NCBI RefSeq assembly: GCF_004684775.1
Contig: NZ_SRIC01000025.1
Location: 1 to 51,872, forward strand
Length of the DNA: 51,872 nt
Direction of reading: 5' to 3'
Source of the DNA: Streptomyces sp. MZ04
GTDB taxonomy: Bacteria > Actinomycetota > Actinomycetes > Streptomycetales > Streptomycetaceae
Positions 18,448-26,881 of this stretch are shown one piece after another. The stretch's first letter is position 1. Every line of letters begins with the position of its first letter. Position numbers and translations under genes: made by a program. Under the pieces are notes generated by a model that did not search any database, had not been told where the DNA came from, and saw nothing but the letters and a program-made list of their open reading frames with translations.

Positions 18448-18512
18448 CGCCCGCCCCTGACACTGATCGCTTGTGTTCGGTCAGCAGGGTACGGGTCGCG
18501 AAGGCACCTCGG

Positions 18513-19190
18513 CTACGCAGCCCTGACGCCGAGATGAACCACGTCGGGTACGCCTCGGGCAACGGCGATCTCTTCCGTCCGTACCGACTGGAATCCGGCA
18601 TTCCGTAGAGCGAAGTCGAAAGCGGACGAGGGCTGGGCGGACCACACGGCGAGTACTCCACCGGGATTGAGCCGGGCCTGACAGGCCGCCAGACCGGCTG
18701 GCGAGTAGAGGGAGTTGTTGTCCTCCGTCACCGTCCAGTCGGGGCCGTTGTCGATGTCCAGGCAGAGTGCGTCGTACGAGTCCGGGGAGTTGGAGACGTA
18801 CGCGACGAGGTCCGTGCGCAGGATCCGGGTCCGGGGATCGGCGAGCGCGGCCCCGGAGAGTTCGGTCAGCGGCCCCTCGCGGTGCCAGTCGATGATGGCC
18901 TGCTCGCGCTCCACCACGGCGATGTCTCCCCAGCGCGGGTCCGCGGCCGCGTGGGCGAGCGAGAAGCCGACGCCGAGTCCCCCGATGAGGACGCTCGGCC
19001 GGGGGCGGTCGTCGAGGGCGTCCAGGGCCGCGTCGATCAGGAGGCGCTCCGAGCGGCCGTCCGAAGTGTCCATGAGGAAGCACCCGTTGGCGATGATCTG
19101 CAGCAGTTCACCGTGGCGCCGCAGCACGACTTCGCCGTACGGGCCCTCACGCCGGTCGATGACGACGGGGGCGATGGTGTGGTTGCGCAT
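18513..19190 (-). CDS. Spermidine synthase-like methyltransferase fold protein
   Basis: The protein has 225 residues. The core has LIGGLGVGFSLA (nucleotide-binding loop I), VVEREQAIIDWHR (acidic residue after strand 2), DALCLDIDNGPDW and LNPGGVLAVWS. This is the spermine/spermidine synthase-like Rossmann fold, but the protein is shorter than true spermidine synthases (about 280) and lacks their N-terminal beta domain. Many actinobacterial members are annotated loosely as spermidine synthase; the real substrate is unknown. The start ATG at 19190 is chosen by alignment to the family length; no good ribosome site is visible. It is divergent from the rhomboid-like gene and upstream of the two-component pair on the same strand, 65 bases away. 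Confidence 0.8.
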   Translation of the reverse strand: MRNHTIAPVVIDRREGPYGEVVLRRHGELLQIIANGCFLMDTSDGRSERLLIDAALDALDDRPRPSVLIGGLGVGFSLAHAAADPRWGDIAVVEREQAIIDWHREGPLTELSGAALADPRTRILRTDLVAYVSNSPDSYDALCLDIDNGPDWTVTEDNNSLYSPAGLAACQARLNPGGVLAVWSAQPSSAFDFALRNAGFQSVRTEEIAVARGVPDVVHLGVRAA

Positions 19191-19352
19191 GGCGGCCAGC
19201 GTATGGGGGACGGGCAGGGCGACGGGGTCGGTCGGGGGCGGACGTGTTTCGACCCTGTGAGGTTCATGTGATTCGTGTCTCACGTGGCGCCGGTCATAGA
19301 CAGTGCCCGAAAGATCGGCATTGGGTGGACGCGACGGAAGGAGCGCCGCACC

Positions 19353-20144
19353 GTGAACCGGAGTTCGACGGCTGTCCCCGCGGCACCCGAGGAGACCGCC
19401 CGCCCCGCACTGGACGGCATCCCGGGACAAAGGGGACCCGGACCGGCCGCTTCAGGCAGGCGGGCGTCCGAGCCCGACGGCCTCGGTACGGCACGGGAGG
19501 CCCCGACCCACCCCGCGTCCTCCTGGCGCAGGCTGCGCCCCTGGCGGCTGCTCCCGACCCCCACCGGTACGCCCTTCACCTTCGGTTACGCCGTCGTGCT
19601 GACCCTGACGTCGCTCCTCGCCCAGTACGCCGACCCCGGCCTCGTCTCGTCCCTGCACCAGGGGTCGAGCACGGACGTCGCGCACCTCACGCAGACGCCG
19701 CTGCTCGTGCTCCTCGCGAGCGCACTGTGGATCGCGGGCGGCATCGCGTCGCCGTACGCGATCGGCTTCCTGCTCGTCCTGACCGGCCTGGAGCGCCGCG
19801 TCGGAGCGCTGCGCACCGCGGGGGTCTTCCTGCTCGGGCATGTCGTCGCCACCCTGGCGACCGAGGTCCCGGTCGGCTTCTCGGTCCTCGTGGGCCATCT
19901 GCCGGAAAGCTCCCTGCACCGGCTCGACTACGGCATCAGCTTCGGCGTCGCGGCGAGCATCGGCGCGCTGGCCGGCCTCTTCAGGCCGTGGCTGCGGTGG
20001 CTGGTGCTTGTCGCCTTCGGCGGGATGCTGGTGGACGACCTGGTGGCGTTCACGGACCCCCTGACGAACTGGGGCCACCTGATGGCCCTGCTGATCGGTG
20101 TGGCGACGTGGCCGATGGTGCGGCGGTGGCGCCACCGGGTTTGA
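19353..20144 (+). CDS. Rhomboid-like membrane protein
   Basis: The protein has 263 residues. A Pro/Ala-rich cytoplasmic N-terminus of about 70 residues is followed by about six membrane segments. YGISFGVAASIGALAG contains a G-x-S like the rhomboid nucleophile segment (usual form GxSG), and NWGHLMALLIG supplies a His in the position of the second catalytic residue. The match is partial, so intramembrane proteolysis is possible but not assured. The GTG start has GGAAGGAG nine bases upstream; an earlier in-frame start at 19275 has no ribosome site. Divergent from the methyltransferase-like gene; the 162 bp between them must hold both promoters. Confidence 0.78.
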   Translation: MNRSSTAVPAAPEETARPALDGIPGQRGPGPAASGRRASEPDGLGTAREAPTHPASSWRRLRPWRLLPTPTGTPFTFGYAVVLTLTSLLAQYADPGLVSSLHQGSSTDVAHLTQTPLLVLLASALWIAGGIASPYAIGFLLVLTGLERRVGALRTAGVFLLGHVVATLATEVPVGFSVLVGHLPESSLHRLDYGISFGVAASIGALAGLFRPWLRWLVLVAFGGMLVDDLVAFTDPLTNWGHLMALLIGVATWPMVRRWRHRV

Positions 20145-20276
20145 TGAGCAGCCTTGCCCAGGCCCGGTGCGGTACGCGTCTGCGGGTGCGTCTCGGTTGC
20201 GACCAGCCACGAGGCACCCGCAGAAGAACACCGCACCCCCCGAAGGAGCTCCCCGCCGCCGGAGCGAGAACCTCCG

Positions 20277-21320
20277 CTAAACGGCCACCGCCTCCACCAC
20301 CGACGGGAACGCCCTGGTCGGCAGGATCCGCGTCAGTTCCAGGCCCGCCCCGGCGAGGAGTTCCGTGAACTCCGATGCCGTCCGCTCCTGGCCGTCCACG
20401 ATCGCCGCCATCGCCACGTCGAGCACCTTGCCGAGGTGCGGATCGTTCCCCGTGGGCAGCACCGAGTCGACGATCAGGACGCGTGCGCCCGGCGCCATCG
20501 CGGCGCGGCAGTTGCGCAGGATGCGCAGGCAGGCGTCGTCCGGCCAGTCGTGCAGGACGTGTTTGAGTACGTAGATGTCGCCGCCCTCCGGGACCCCGGC
20601 GAAGAAGTCGCCGCTCTCCGCCCGCCAGCGGCCCTTCAGCTCGTCGTCGCCCAGGACGTGACGGCTCACGGCCGGCGCCTGGTCGAGGAGGACACCCGTC
20701 AGCGCGGGGTGCCGGCGCAGGATGGTCCGCAGGAGACCGCCGCGCCCGCCGCCCACGTCCACCACGGTGCCGCGCTCCGGGAACGGGTACGTCTCGGCGA
20801 CCACCTCGTCGACCGGCGCCGAGAGTGCCCGCATGCCGTCGTCGAACAGTTCCCGCAGGCCGGGATCGGTCGCCAGGTGCGCGAAGAACGGCTGCCCGAA
20901 GATCCGCTCGAAGGACGGACCCGCCTTGCGCACCGTCTCCTCCAGGCCCGCCGACGTCCGCTGGAACGTCTCGTCGGTCAGCATCAGCACCAGTGCGTGC
21001 TGGGAGTACGGGGCGTCCGTGCGCAGCGCGTCCGCGACCGGCGTCAGATGGAACGCGCCCGCCTCGTCCTCGCGGAAGATGCCGCGGGTGGCGAGGTAGC
21101 GCAGGACGCGGCGTAAGTGCCCCGCGTCGGTGTCGGTCAGGAGTGCCAGGTCCTGCGGGGTGCGCGGCGCGGACGCCAGGTGGTCGGCTATCCGGCAGCT
21201 CGCCGCCGTGCGCAGCGCCGCCGAGAAGAGGTGTCCCAGGGCGTGCTCGGTCAGCAGGCCTGCGAAGTCGGTGTCCAAGTCGGCCTCGTGCTCGCCCGTG
21301 ACGTTCTCCGGTGTCTCCAC
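20277..21320 (-). CDS. O-methyltransferase (SAM-dependent, acetylserotonin type)
   Basis: The protein has 347 residues of the PF00891 type. Residues 15-110 are the dimerisation winged helix (FSAALRTAASCRIADHLASA). The SAM site is VVDVGGGRGGLLRTIL, then GVLLDQAPAV, GDFFAGVPEGGDIYVLKHVLHDW with the catalytic His region, and VLIVDSVLP. Such enzymes methylate phenolic hydroxyls of polyketides and similar metabolites; no biosynthetic cluster is nearby, so the substrate is open. Start GTG 21320 has AAGGGA five bases upstream; an upstream start at 21416 would run into the lon promoter. Divergent from lon with 154 bp between them. Confidence 0.88.
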   Translation of the reverse strand: METPENVTGEHEADLDTDFAGLLTEHALGHLFSAALRTAASCRIADHLASAPRTPQDLALLTDTDAGHLRRVLRYLATRGIFREDEAGAFHLTPVADALRTDAPYSQHALVLMLTDETFQRTSAGLEETVRKAGPSFERIFGQPFFAHLATDPGLRELFDDGMRALSAPVDEVVAETYPFPERGTVVDVGGGRGGLLRTILRRHPALTGVLLDQAPAVSRHVLGDDELKGRWRAESGDFFAGVPEGGDIYVLKHVLHDWPDDACLRILRNCRAAMAPGARVLIVDSVLPTGNDPHLGKVLDVAMAAIVDGQERTASEFTELLAGAGLELTRILPTRAFPSVVEAVAV

Positions 21321-21432
21321 GTGGGTCCCTTCCGAAGGGATCGAAGTGACGGTCTGAACGATCGAAGTTCCTACGGTCCCAGCGATCGCTGACAGCGAAC
21401 AGACCCCCGGGAACAATCAAGGACTCACGAGC

Positions 21433-21453
21433 ATTGAGTCGGTAAAGCTCAAC
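21433..21453. promoter_or_regulatory. HAIR-like operator (HspR site) upstream of lon
   Basis: TTGAGT-N7-GCTCAA at 21434-21452 matches the HAIR consensus CTTGAGT-N7-ACTCAAG at 11 of the 12 inner arm positions, the mismatch being G for A; the outermost C and G are not conserved. HAIR is the binding site of the heat-shock repressor HspR, and lon is a published member of the HAIR/HspR regulon in Streptomyces. The site lies 22 bp before the lon start. An overlapping second palindrome, GACTCA-N7-TGAGTC at 21422-21440, shares the TGAGT arm. Confidence 0.75.
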
Positions 21454-21474
21454 TTGAATGCCGAAGGGGAGATC

Positions 21475-23889
21475 ATGGCTTCGACGTCCACACCGCTCAC
21501 TCTGCCCGTGCTGCCGCTCGACGACGAGGTTGTCCTGCCCGGCATGGTCGTTCCGTTCGACCTGTCCGACACCGATGTACGAGCCGCGGTGGAGGCCGCC
21601 CAGGCGGCGGCCCGCTCCAGTGGCAGTGGAAGCAAGCCGCAGGTCCTTCTTGTTCCGCGGATCGACGGGACGTACGCGGCGACCGGTGTCCTCGGCACCG
21701 TCGAGCAGGTCGGGCGGCTCTCCGACGGCGACCCCGGCGCGCTGATCCGCGGCCGCGGCCGGGTGCGCATCGGCGCCGGGACGACCGGGCCGGGTGCGGC
21801 GCTCTGGGTGGAGGGGCTCAACGTCGACGAGAGCGTGCCGGAGCCGCTTCCTGGTGCCGTCGCCGAGCTGGTCAAGGAGTACAAGGCACTCGCCACCAGC
21901 TGGCTGAAGAAGCGCGGGGCCTGGCAGGTCGTGGACCGCGTCCAGCAGATCGAGGACGTCTCCGCCCTCGCGGACAACTCCGGATACTCGCCCTTCCTCT
22001 CCACCGCGCAGAAGATCGAGCTCCTGGAGACCGACGACCCGACGGCCCGTCTGAAGCTCGCCACCGAGCAGCTGCGGGAGCACCTCGCCGAGCAGGACGT
22101 CGCCGAGTCCATCGCCAAGGACGTACAGGAAGGCGTCGACAAGCAGCAGCGCGAGTTCCTGCTGCGGCGCCAGCTGGACGCCGTACGCAAGGAGCTGCGC
22201 GAGCTCAACGGCGACAGCTTGGACTCGGCTGAGGAGTCCGACGACTACCGCACCCGCGTCGAGGCCGCGGATCTGCCCGGACACGTCCGCGAGGCGGCCC
22301 TCAAGGAAGTCGACAAGCTGGAGCGGTCCAGCGACCAGTCGCCCGAGGGATCCTGGATCAGGACCTGGCTCGACACCGTCCTCGAACTCCCCTGGAACGA
22401 GCGGACCGAGGACGAGTACGACATCAAGGGCGCCCAGAACGTCCTGGACGCCGAGCACGCGGGCCTGCAGGACGTGAAGGAGCGCATCACCGAGTACCTC
22501 GCGGTGCGCAAGCGACGCTCCGACCGCGGCCTCGGCGTCGTCGGCGGCCGTCGCGGCGGCGCCGTGCTCGCCCTCGTCGGCCCGCCCGGCGTCGGCAAGA
22601 CCTCGCTCGGCGAGTCCGTCGCGCACGCCATGGGCCGCAAGTTCGTGCGGGTCGCGCTCGGCGGCGTACGCGATGAAGCGGAGATCCGCGGACACCGACG
22701 TACGTACGTGGGGGCGCTGCCCGGACGGATCGTGCGGGCCATCAAGGAGGCCGGGTCCATGAACCCGGTCGTGCTGCTCGACGAGATCGACAAGGTCGGC
22801 TCCGACTTCCGGGGCGACCCGGCCGCCGCCCTCCTCGAAGTCCTCGACCCGGCGCAGAACCACACCTTCCGGGACCACTACCTGGAGGTGGAGCTCGACC
22901 TGAGCGACGTCGTCTTCCTCGCCACGGCCAACGTCCTGGAAGCCATCCCGGAGGCCCTGCTCGACCGCATGGAGCTGGTCAGGCTCGACGGGTACACCGA
23001 GGACGAGAAGGTCGTCATCGCCCGCGACCACCTGCTCCCGCGCCAGCTGGAGCGGGCGGGTCTGGAGAAGGAGGAAGCCGCCCTCGACGAGAGCGCGCTG
23101 CGCAAGCTCGCCGGTGAGTACACGCGCGAGGCGGGCGTACGCAACCTGGAGCGGTCCATCGCGCGGCTGCTCCGCAAGGTCGCGGCGCAGCACGAACTGG
23201 GCGACAGGGAGCTGCCGTTCACCGTCACCGATGAGGACCTGCGGGCCCTGATCGGGCGGCCGCACCATGTGCCCGAGTCCGCGCAGGACCCGGCCGAGCG
23301 GCGCACCGCGGTGCCGGGTGTCGCGACCGGGCTCGCGGTCACCGGAGCGGGCGGTGACGTGCTCTTCGTGGAGGCGTCGCTCGCCGATCCGGAGACCGGG
23401 GCATCGGGGCTCACGCTCACCGGTCAGCTCGGCGACGTCATGAAGGAGTCGGCACAGATCGCGCTCTCCTTCCTGCGCTCGCACGGTGCCGAACTGGAGC
23501 TGCCCGTCGGCGACTTGAAGGAGCGGGGCGTGCACGTCCACTTCCCGGCGGGCGCGGTGCCCAAGGACGGGCCGAGCGCGGGCGTCACGCTGACGACCGC
23601 ACTCGCCTCGCTGCTCAGCGGGCGCCTGGTCCGTACGGACGTGGCCATGACCGGCGAGGTCTCGCTGACCGGCCGGGTGCTTCCGATCGGCGGCGTCAAG
23701 CAGAAGCTGCTCGCCGCGCACCGCGCCGGGATCACCACGGTGATCATCCCGAAGCGGAACGAGGCGGACCTCGACGACGTCCCGGCCGAGATCCTGGAGA
23801 AGCTGGACGTCCGACCCGTGACGGACGTCCGCCAGGTGCTCGAACTGGCCCTGACCGAGGCCGAGGTGAGGGTTCCGGCCGCCGCGTGA
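21475..23889 (+). CDS. lon: ATP-dependent endopeptidase Lon
   Basis: The protein has 804 residues, normal for bacterial LonA. Residues 8-200 are the substrate-binding N domain (LPVLPLDDEVVLPGMVVPF). A coiled helical region (QREFLLRRQLDAVRKELREL) precedes the AAA+ module, with Walker A GPPGVGKTS at 369-377 and Walker B VVLLDEIDKVG. The protease domain carries the catalytic dyad Ser701 (KDGPSAGV) and Lys744 (GGVKQKLL), 43 residues apart as in E. coli Lon. It degrades misfolded and regulatory proteins in the cytoplasm. Start ATG 21475 has AAGGGGAG just upstream. The HAIR-like palindrome in the leader indicates control by HspR. A hairpin terminator follows the stop. Confidence 0.96.
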   Translation: MASTSTPLTLPVLPLDDEVVLPGMVVPFDLSDTDVRAAVEAAQAAARSSGSGSKPQVLLVPRIDGTYAATGVLGTVEQVGRLSDGDPGALIRGRGRVRIGAGTTGPGAALWVEGLNVDESVPEPLPGAVAELVKEYKALATSWLKKRGAWQVVDRVQQIEDVSALADNSGYSPFLSTAQKIELLETDDPTARLKLATEQLREHLAEQDVAESIAKDVQEGVDKQQREFLLRRQLDAVRKELRELNGDSLDSAEESDDYRTRVEAADLPGHVREAALKEVDKLERSSDQSPEGSWIRTWLDTVLELPWNERTEDEYDIKGAQNVLDAEHAGLQDVKERITEYLAVRKRRSDRGLGVVGGRRGGAVLALVGPPGVGKTSLGESVAHAMGRKFVRVALGGVRDEAEIRGHRRTYVGALPGRIVRAIKEAGSMNPVVLLDEIDKVGSDFRGDPAAALLEVLDPAQNHTFRDHYLEVELDLSDVVFLATANVLEAIPEALLDRMELVRLDGYTEDEKVVIARDHLLPRQLERAGLEKEEAALDESALRKLAGEYTREAGVRNLERSIARLLRKVAAQHELGDRELPFTVTDEDLRALIGRPHHVPESAQDPAERRTAVPGVATGLAVTGAGGDVLFVEASLADPETGASGLTLTGQLGDVMKESAQIALSFLRSHGAELELPVGDLKERGVHVHFPAGAVPKDGPSAGVTLTTALASLLSGRLVRTDVAMTGEVSLTGRVLPIGGVKQKLLAAHRAGITTVIIPKRNEADLDDVPAEILEKLDVRPVTDVRQVLELALTEAEVRVPAAA

Positions 23890-23911
23890 CGGAGGAGGCC
23901 GGATGAGGAAA

Positions 23912-23941
23912 GGCCCGGGGCCCCGCGAGGGGTCCCGGGCC
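23912..23941. terminator. Bidirectional terminator between lon and the lysozyme gene
   Basis: A 13-bp stem (23912-23924 with 23929-23941, one G-T pair) closes a GCGA loop. It lies 22 bp after the lon stop and 18 bp after the convergent lysozyme stop, so it can serve both. Confidence 0.85.
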
Positions 23942-23959
23942 CGCTCACGTCCTGAGCGC

Positions 23960-24802
23960 TCAGCCGTTGGCGAGCGCCACCACCCTGTCGAGGGCGCCGT
24001 TGAACTTGTTGTGGTCCCCGACCGTCGGGCCCGTCGACGTGTACTGCCACATCGTGTAGAAGCCCCAGCCGGCCGGGAGTTCACCCGGCGCGCTGTCGTA
24101 ACGGGCGATCCACAGCGGGTTGTTGACGGCGAAGCCGCCGTAGTTGCCGGTGCACTGCTTCCACCAGCTGGTGGCCGTGTAGATCACCGCGTGCCGCCCC
24201 GTGCGGGCCTTGTACTGGTTCAGGAAGTCCCGGATCCAGGTGACCATCGCGGTCTGGGACTTGCCGAAGCAGGCCGCCCCATACGGATTCCACTCGATGT
24301 CGAGCGCGCCCGGCAGCGTCTTGCCGTCGCGCGACCAGCCGCCGCCGTTGTCCACGAAGTAGTTGGCCTGGGTGGCGCCGCTCGTGGTGTCGGGCGTCGC
24401 GAAGTGGTAGGCGCCCCTGATCATGCCCACGTTGTACGAACCGTTGTACTGCTGGGCGAAGTAGGGGTTCTTGTAGTACGTGCCTTCCGTGGCCTTGACG
24501 TAGGCCCACTTCACGCCGCTGTTCCAGAGGGTCGACCAGGCGACGTTGCCTTGGTGACTGCTGACGTCGACGCCTTCGGTCTGTACGGCGTCGCCACTGG
24601 GCGGCAGGCTGCCCTGACCGTCGTGTTCGATGACGCCCTGGCCCATGCGGGCGGAGCCGCGGGGCGGGACGTCATCGCCGCCGGCGGCCTGTGCGGCGCC
24701 GGGCAGGGTGATGAGGAGGGAGAGGGCGGAGAGGACTGAGAGCAGGATTCCGGCCGCTGACCAGCGTGAGCGGCGGGGCGTTCCGGGTCTGTGCACGGGC
24801 AT
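23960..24802 (-). CDS. Secreted GH25 lysozyme (muramidase)
   Basis: The protein has 280 residues. An N-terminal signal (RRSRW then a hydrophobic ILLSVLSALSLLITLPGAAQA) with cleavage near AQA-A at about 40 directs export. The glycoside hydrolase 25 domain covers about 75-275. GVDVSSHQG holds the first acidic residue, WAYVKATEGTYYKNPYFA is family-typical, and ALDIEWNPYG carries the catalytic Asp-Glu pair. WIARYDSAPG and MWQYTS complete the barrel. It cleaves the glycan strand of peptidoglycan, probably for wall turnover. No extra binding domain is attached. The ATG at 24802 has no strong ribosome site; upstream lies a 302-bp gap with direct repeats. Confidence 0.93.
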   Translation of the reverse strand: MPVHRPGTPRRSRWSAAGILLSVLSALSLLITLPGAAQAAGGDDVPPRGSARMGQGVIEHDGQGSLPPSGDAVQTEGVDVSSHQGNVAWSTLWNSGVKWAYVKATEGTYYKNPYFAQQYNGSYNVGMIRGAYHFATPDTTSGATQANYFVDNGGGWSRDGKTLPGALDIEWNPYGAACFGKSQTAMVTWIRDFLNQYKARTGRHAVIYTATSWWKQCTGNYGGFAVNNPLWIARYDSAPGELPAGWGFYTMWQYTSTGPTVGDHNKFNGALDRVVALANG

Positions 24803-25104
24803 GTGCGTGCCTCCGAAGGCCTCGGTTGAGCTCTATGGAGCTCGTGGGGGGACCTGTCGACATGTCATGGTGTGAACATGTCATCAACGACGCTACGCAC
24901 GTAGACCCGTGGCTGGGAAGGGGGCCTGGACGCTGCCGTTGGTCTACTCCTGCGGCGGTGTCCGCGGCGGTGTCCGCGGCACGGCGCGGCGCGGCCGTAC
25001 GAAATACTGGCCGAGCTGCGGCAATGGGCGGGCGCGCTCGCCGGTCCCGCCGTGGCGGCCGCCGTGCGGGGCGGAGACCTTCACGATCCGGAAAGAAGCG
25101 GGCC
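24803..25104. other. Intergenic region, divergent promoters
   Basis: 302 bp lie between the lysozyme start and the MarR start on opposite strands. The only structure I see is the pair of ACATGTCAT direct repeats at 24860-24884. No coding sequence is supported. Confidence 0.6.
24860..24884. promoter_or_regulatory. Direct repeats ACATGTCAT, 16 bp apart
   Basis: Two identical 9-mers at 24860-24868 and 24876-24884, start to start 16 bp. The first lies in the palindrome GACATGTC. They are 58-82 bp upstream of the lysozyme start and may be a regulator site; the regulator is unknown. Confidence 0.4.
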
Positions 25105-25563
25105 ATGAGTGCTGACGTGCACGAGAGCGGTGTCGACCAGGAGTTCCTCTCCTTGGAGCGGGAGTTGACCCTGCTCCTTCGCCGGGCGCGCGCCTCGTCC
25201 GGTGAGATGGCCCGCCAGGTCCATCCGGACCTGGAGCCCGCGGCGTACGGGCTTCTCGTCTGCCTCGACGACTCCGGTCCGCAGCGCGCCACGGATCTCG
25301 CCGCCTACATCGGCGTGGGCAAGGCGACGATGAGCCGCCAGCTGCGGGCCCTGGAGGAGCTGGGCCTGGTGGCACGGGAGCCGGATCCCGCGGATGGGCG
25401 GGCGTGGCTTGTTCACCTCACCGAGGAGGGCGGCGCCCGGTTCCGTACGGTGCGTGCGGGGCGGCGGGAGCGGTATGTGCGGCAGCTCGCGGGGTGGGAC
25501 CGGGCGGAGGTCGCCGAGCTCGCCCGGCTGTTGCGTCAGCTCAACGCTTCCGCTGAGGGGTAG
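25105..25563 (+). CDS. MarR-family transcriptional regulator
   Basis: The protein has 152 residues with a winged helix: LEPAAYGLLVCLDD, then the helix-turn-helix RATDLAAYIGVGKATMSRQL and the wing LVAREPDPADGRAWLVHLTEEG with the Asp-Gly-Arg typical of MarR proteins. Terminal helices give the dimer interface. It is divergent from the lysozyme gene, so that gene is a possible target. Start ATG 25105 has GGAAAGAAG upstream; longer in-frame starts exist but give unlike sequence. Confidence 0.9.
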   Translation: MSADVHESGVDQEFLSLERELTLLLRRARASSGEMARQVHPDLEPAAYGLLVCLDDSGPQRATDLAAYIGVGKATMSRQLRALEELGLVAREPDPADGRAWLVHLTEEGGARFRTVRAGRRERYVRQLAGWDRAEVAELARLLRQLNASAEG

Positions 25564-25624
25564 CGGGATTCGGCGGGGGAGCTTCGGGCTCTGTGGGGTG
25601 CGCTCTCTCCTGCGGATACGTCGT

Positions 25625-25687
25625 GGCTTGTCGCGCCCGCGCGGCGGAGCCGCATATCGATACGGCCCGCGCCCCTGACGGGGCGCC
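25625..25687 (+). repeat. Dispersed intergenic repeat, copy 2
   Basis: This is a 63-bp element matching copy 1 (12367-12430, opposite strand), with core GCGGCGGAGCCGC and closing hairpin GCGCCCCTGACGGGGCGC (25669-25686). It sits between the convergent MarR and PP2C-like genes. The closing hairpin may terminate one or both genes. Confidence 0.8.
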
Positions 25688-25702
25688 CCCCGCGCCCCTG
25701 TC

Positions 25703-26548
25703 TCAGAATTCCGCGTACACCGCCGCCGCGTCGTCGTGGCTCTTTCCCCGGGGGAACGCCTTGCCCTGCGGGTCCGCACGCTCCAGTTCCCTGACCCGGT
25801 CCACCAGCCGCTGCGGGCCCTCCTTGCGGAGCAGGTCGAAGCACTCCTGCCAGCTGCCCTCGCGGAACGTCTCGACCCAGCGGCCCACGCCGTCCGTCAG
25901 GGCCGCCACCGCCGTCACCTCTGCCCGTGGCCAGGTGCCGGTGACCGCCCGTGCCGCCGCCGCCGGGTCGGCCGCCGCCGTGAAGAAGCCGCCCTCCGCG
26001 TTGCGCAGGGCCTCGACCGCGGCGCCGTACTCGCGGCCCGCGGCCTCCCGTTCGGCCGAGCCGTGCGGCAGTGCGCGGACCGCGTCGCGCATCTCGCGGA
26101 TCGCCGGCGGCAGCTGGGCGAGGCGCTCGTCGAGGACCGCCGTGACCCGGCCGTCGGGGGCCGCTGCCAGGAGCGCGGAGTCGGAGAGGACCAGGTGCTC
26201 GACCCGCTCGTCGTCCCAACGCACCAGAACCACCGTGGCCTGAGGCGTGCGCGGGTGAGAAAGGTCACAGGTTTGACGATGTGTGCCCGCGGTGCGCTCG
26301 ATCGCCGCCGCGAGGATCTCAACGAGCGTCATATCCCGCCGTGAAACGGACAGTTCGCCCAGCGCGCCGCCGAGTCGCGCCGTGAACCAGGGGACGGAAT
26401 GCAGGCAGCCGTCGTCTCCGGCGGGCGGAGTCACCCCGTCGAGGAGGACGAGTGAACCGCCTTGTCCGGATGCGGGAAGCATGACCGCGGCATAGTCCTC
26501 ATTGGGGCGGGTGGGGTCGCCGGGCTCGGTGGTGAGTTCGCTGCGCAT
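25703..26548 (-). CDS. Protein phosphatase 2C-like protein
   Basis: The protein has 281 residues. The N-terminus TEPGDPTRPNEDYAAVML resembles the PP2C start (normally with RxxNEDxxx), followed by LVLLDGVTPP at the first metal-Asp site, VLVRWDDERVEHLVLSDSALL, and AVAALTDGVGRWVETF for the second metal site. SHDDAAAVYAEF closes the domain. The acidic residues look largely retained. PP2C proteins remove phosphate from Ser/Thr. Its gene is divergent from the conservon, which suggests but does not prove a signalling link. The start ATG at 26548 agrees with the family; no clear ribosome site is present. Confidence 0.82.
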   Translation of the reverse strand: MRSELTTEPGDPTRPNEDYAAVMLPASGQGGSLVLLDGVTPPAGDDGCLHSVPWFTARLGGALGELSVSRRDMTLVEILAAAIERTAGTHRQTCDLSHPRTPQATVVLVRWDDERVEHLVLSDSALLAAAPDGRVTAVLDERLAQLPPAIREMRDAVRALPHGSAEREAAGREYGAAVEALRNAEGGFFTAAADPAAAARAVTGTWPRAEVTAVAALTDGVGRWVETFREGSWQECFDLLRKEGPQRLVDRVRELERADPQGKAFPRGKSHDDAAAVYAEF

Positions 26549-26881
26549 TCAGCCAGTCTGCACGAGGCCTTCACAAGGTCACCAACGGGTCGCACATGGC
26601 CGTGGATTGGCCCGGACCAGCAGGTCAAGCGCCGGATTTCAGTCGGAATGATCGCCTCCGGCGGTGTGTGGCCGCGCATCCTGCCAAAGCCTGCGGGCGA
26701 CGTCCAACCGGCGCACCGTGGCCGGGTCTTTTGCTTCAACTCGGGACTTGCTCGCCAACTCCCCGCCGATGTTCACTCCTTCGGGTGGCCAGGCAGGCGA
26801 TGCGCGACCGCCACTCATCGGCACTGAAAGGGTCAGGAGCCGTACCGGGGGCGCGGGCGTTGACGGATCGTCACCCGGCCC
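26549..26881. other. Intergenic region between PP2C-like gene and conservon
   Basis: 333 bp must hold divergent promoters. I see no strong palindrome or clear promoter consensus and no convincing coding sequence. If the conservon kinase starts further in (26903 or 26924) the gap grows slightly. Confidence 0.5.

Noticed and set aside
20050..24084. A 1344-codon minus-strand frame across lon and the methyltransferase gene
   Set aside because: It is an antisense and out-of-frame shadow of real genes with no recognisable domains.
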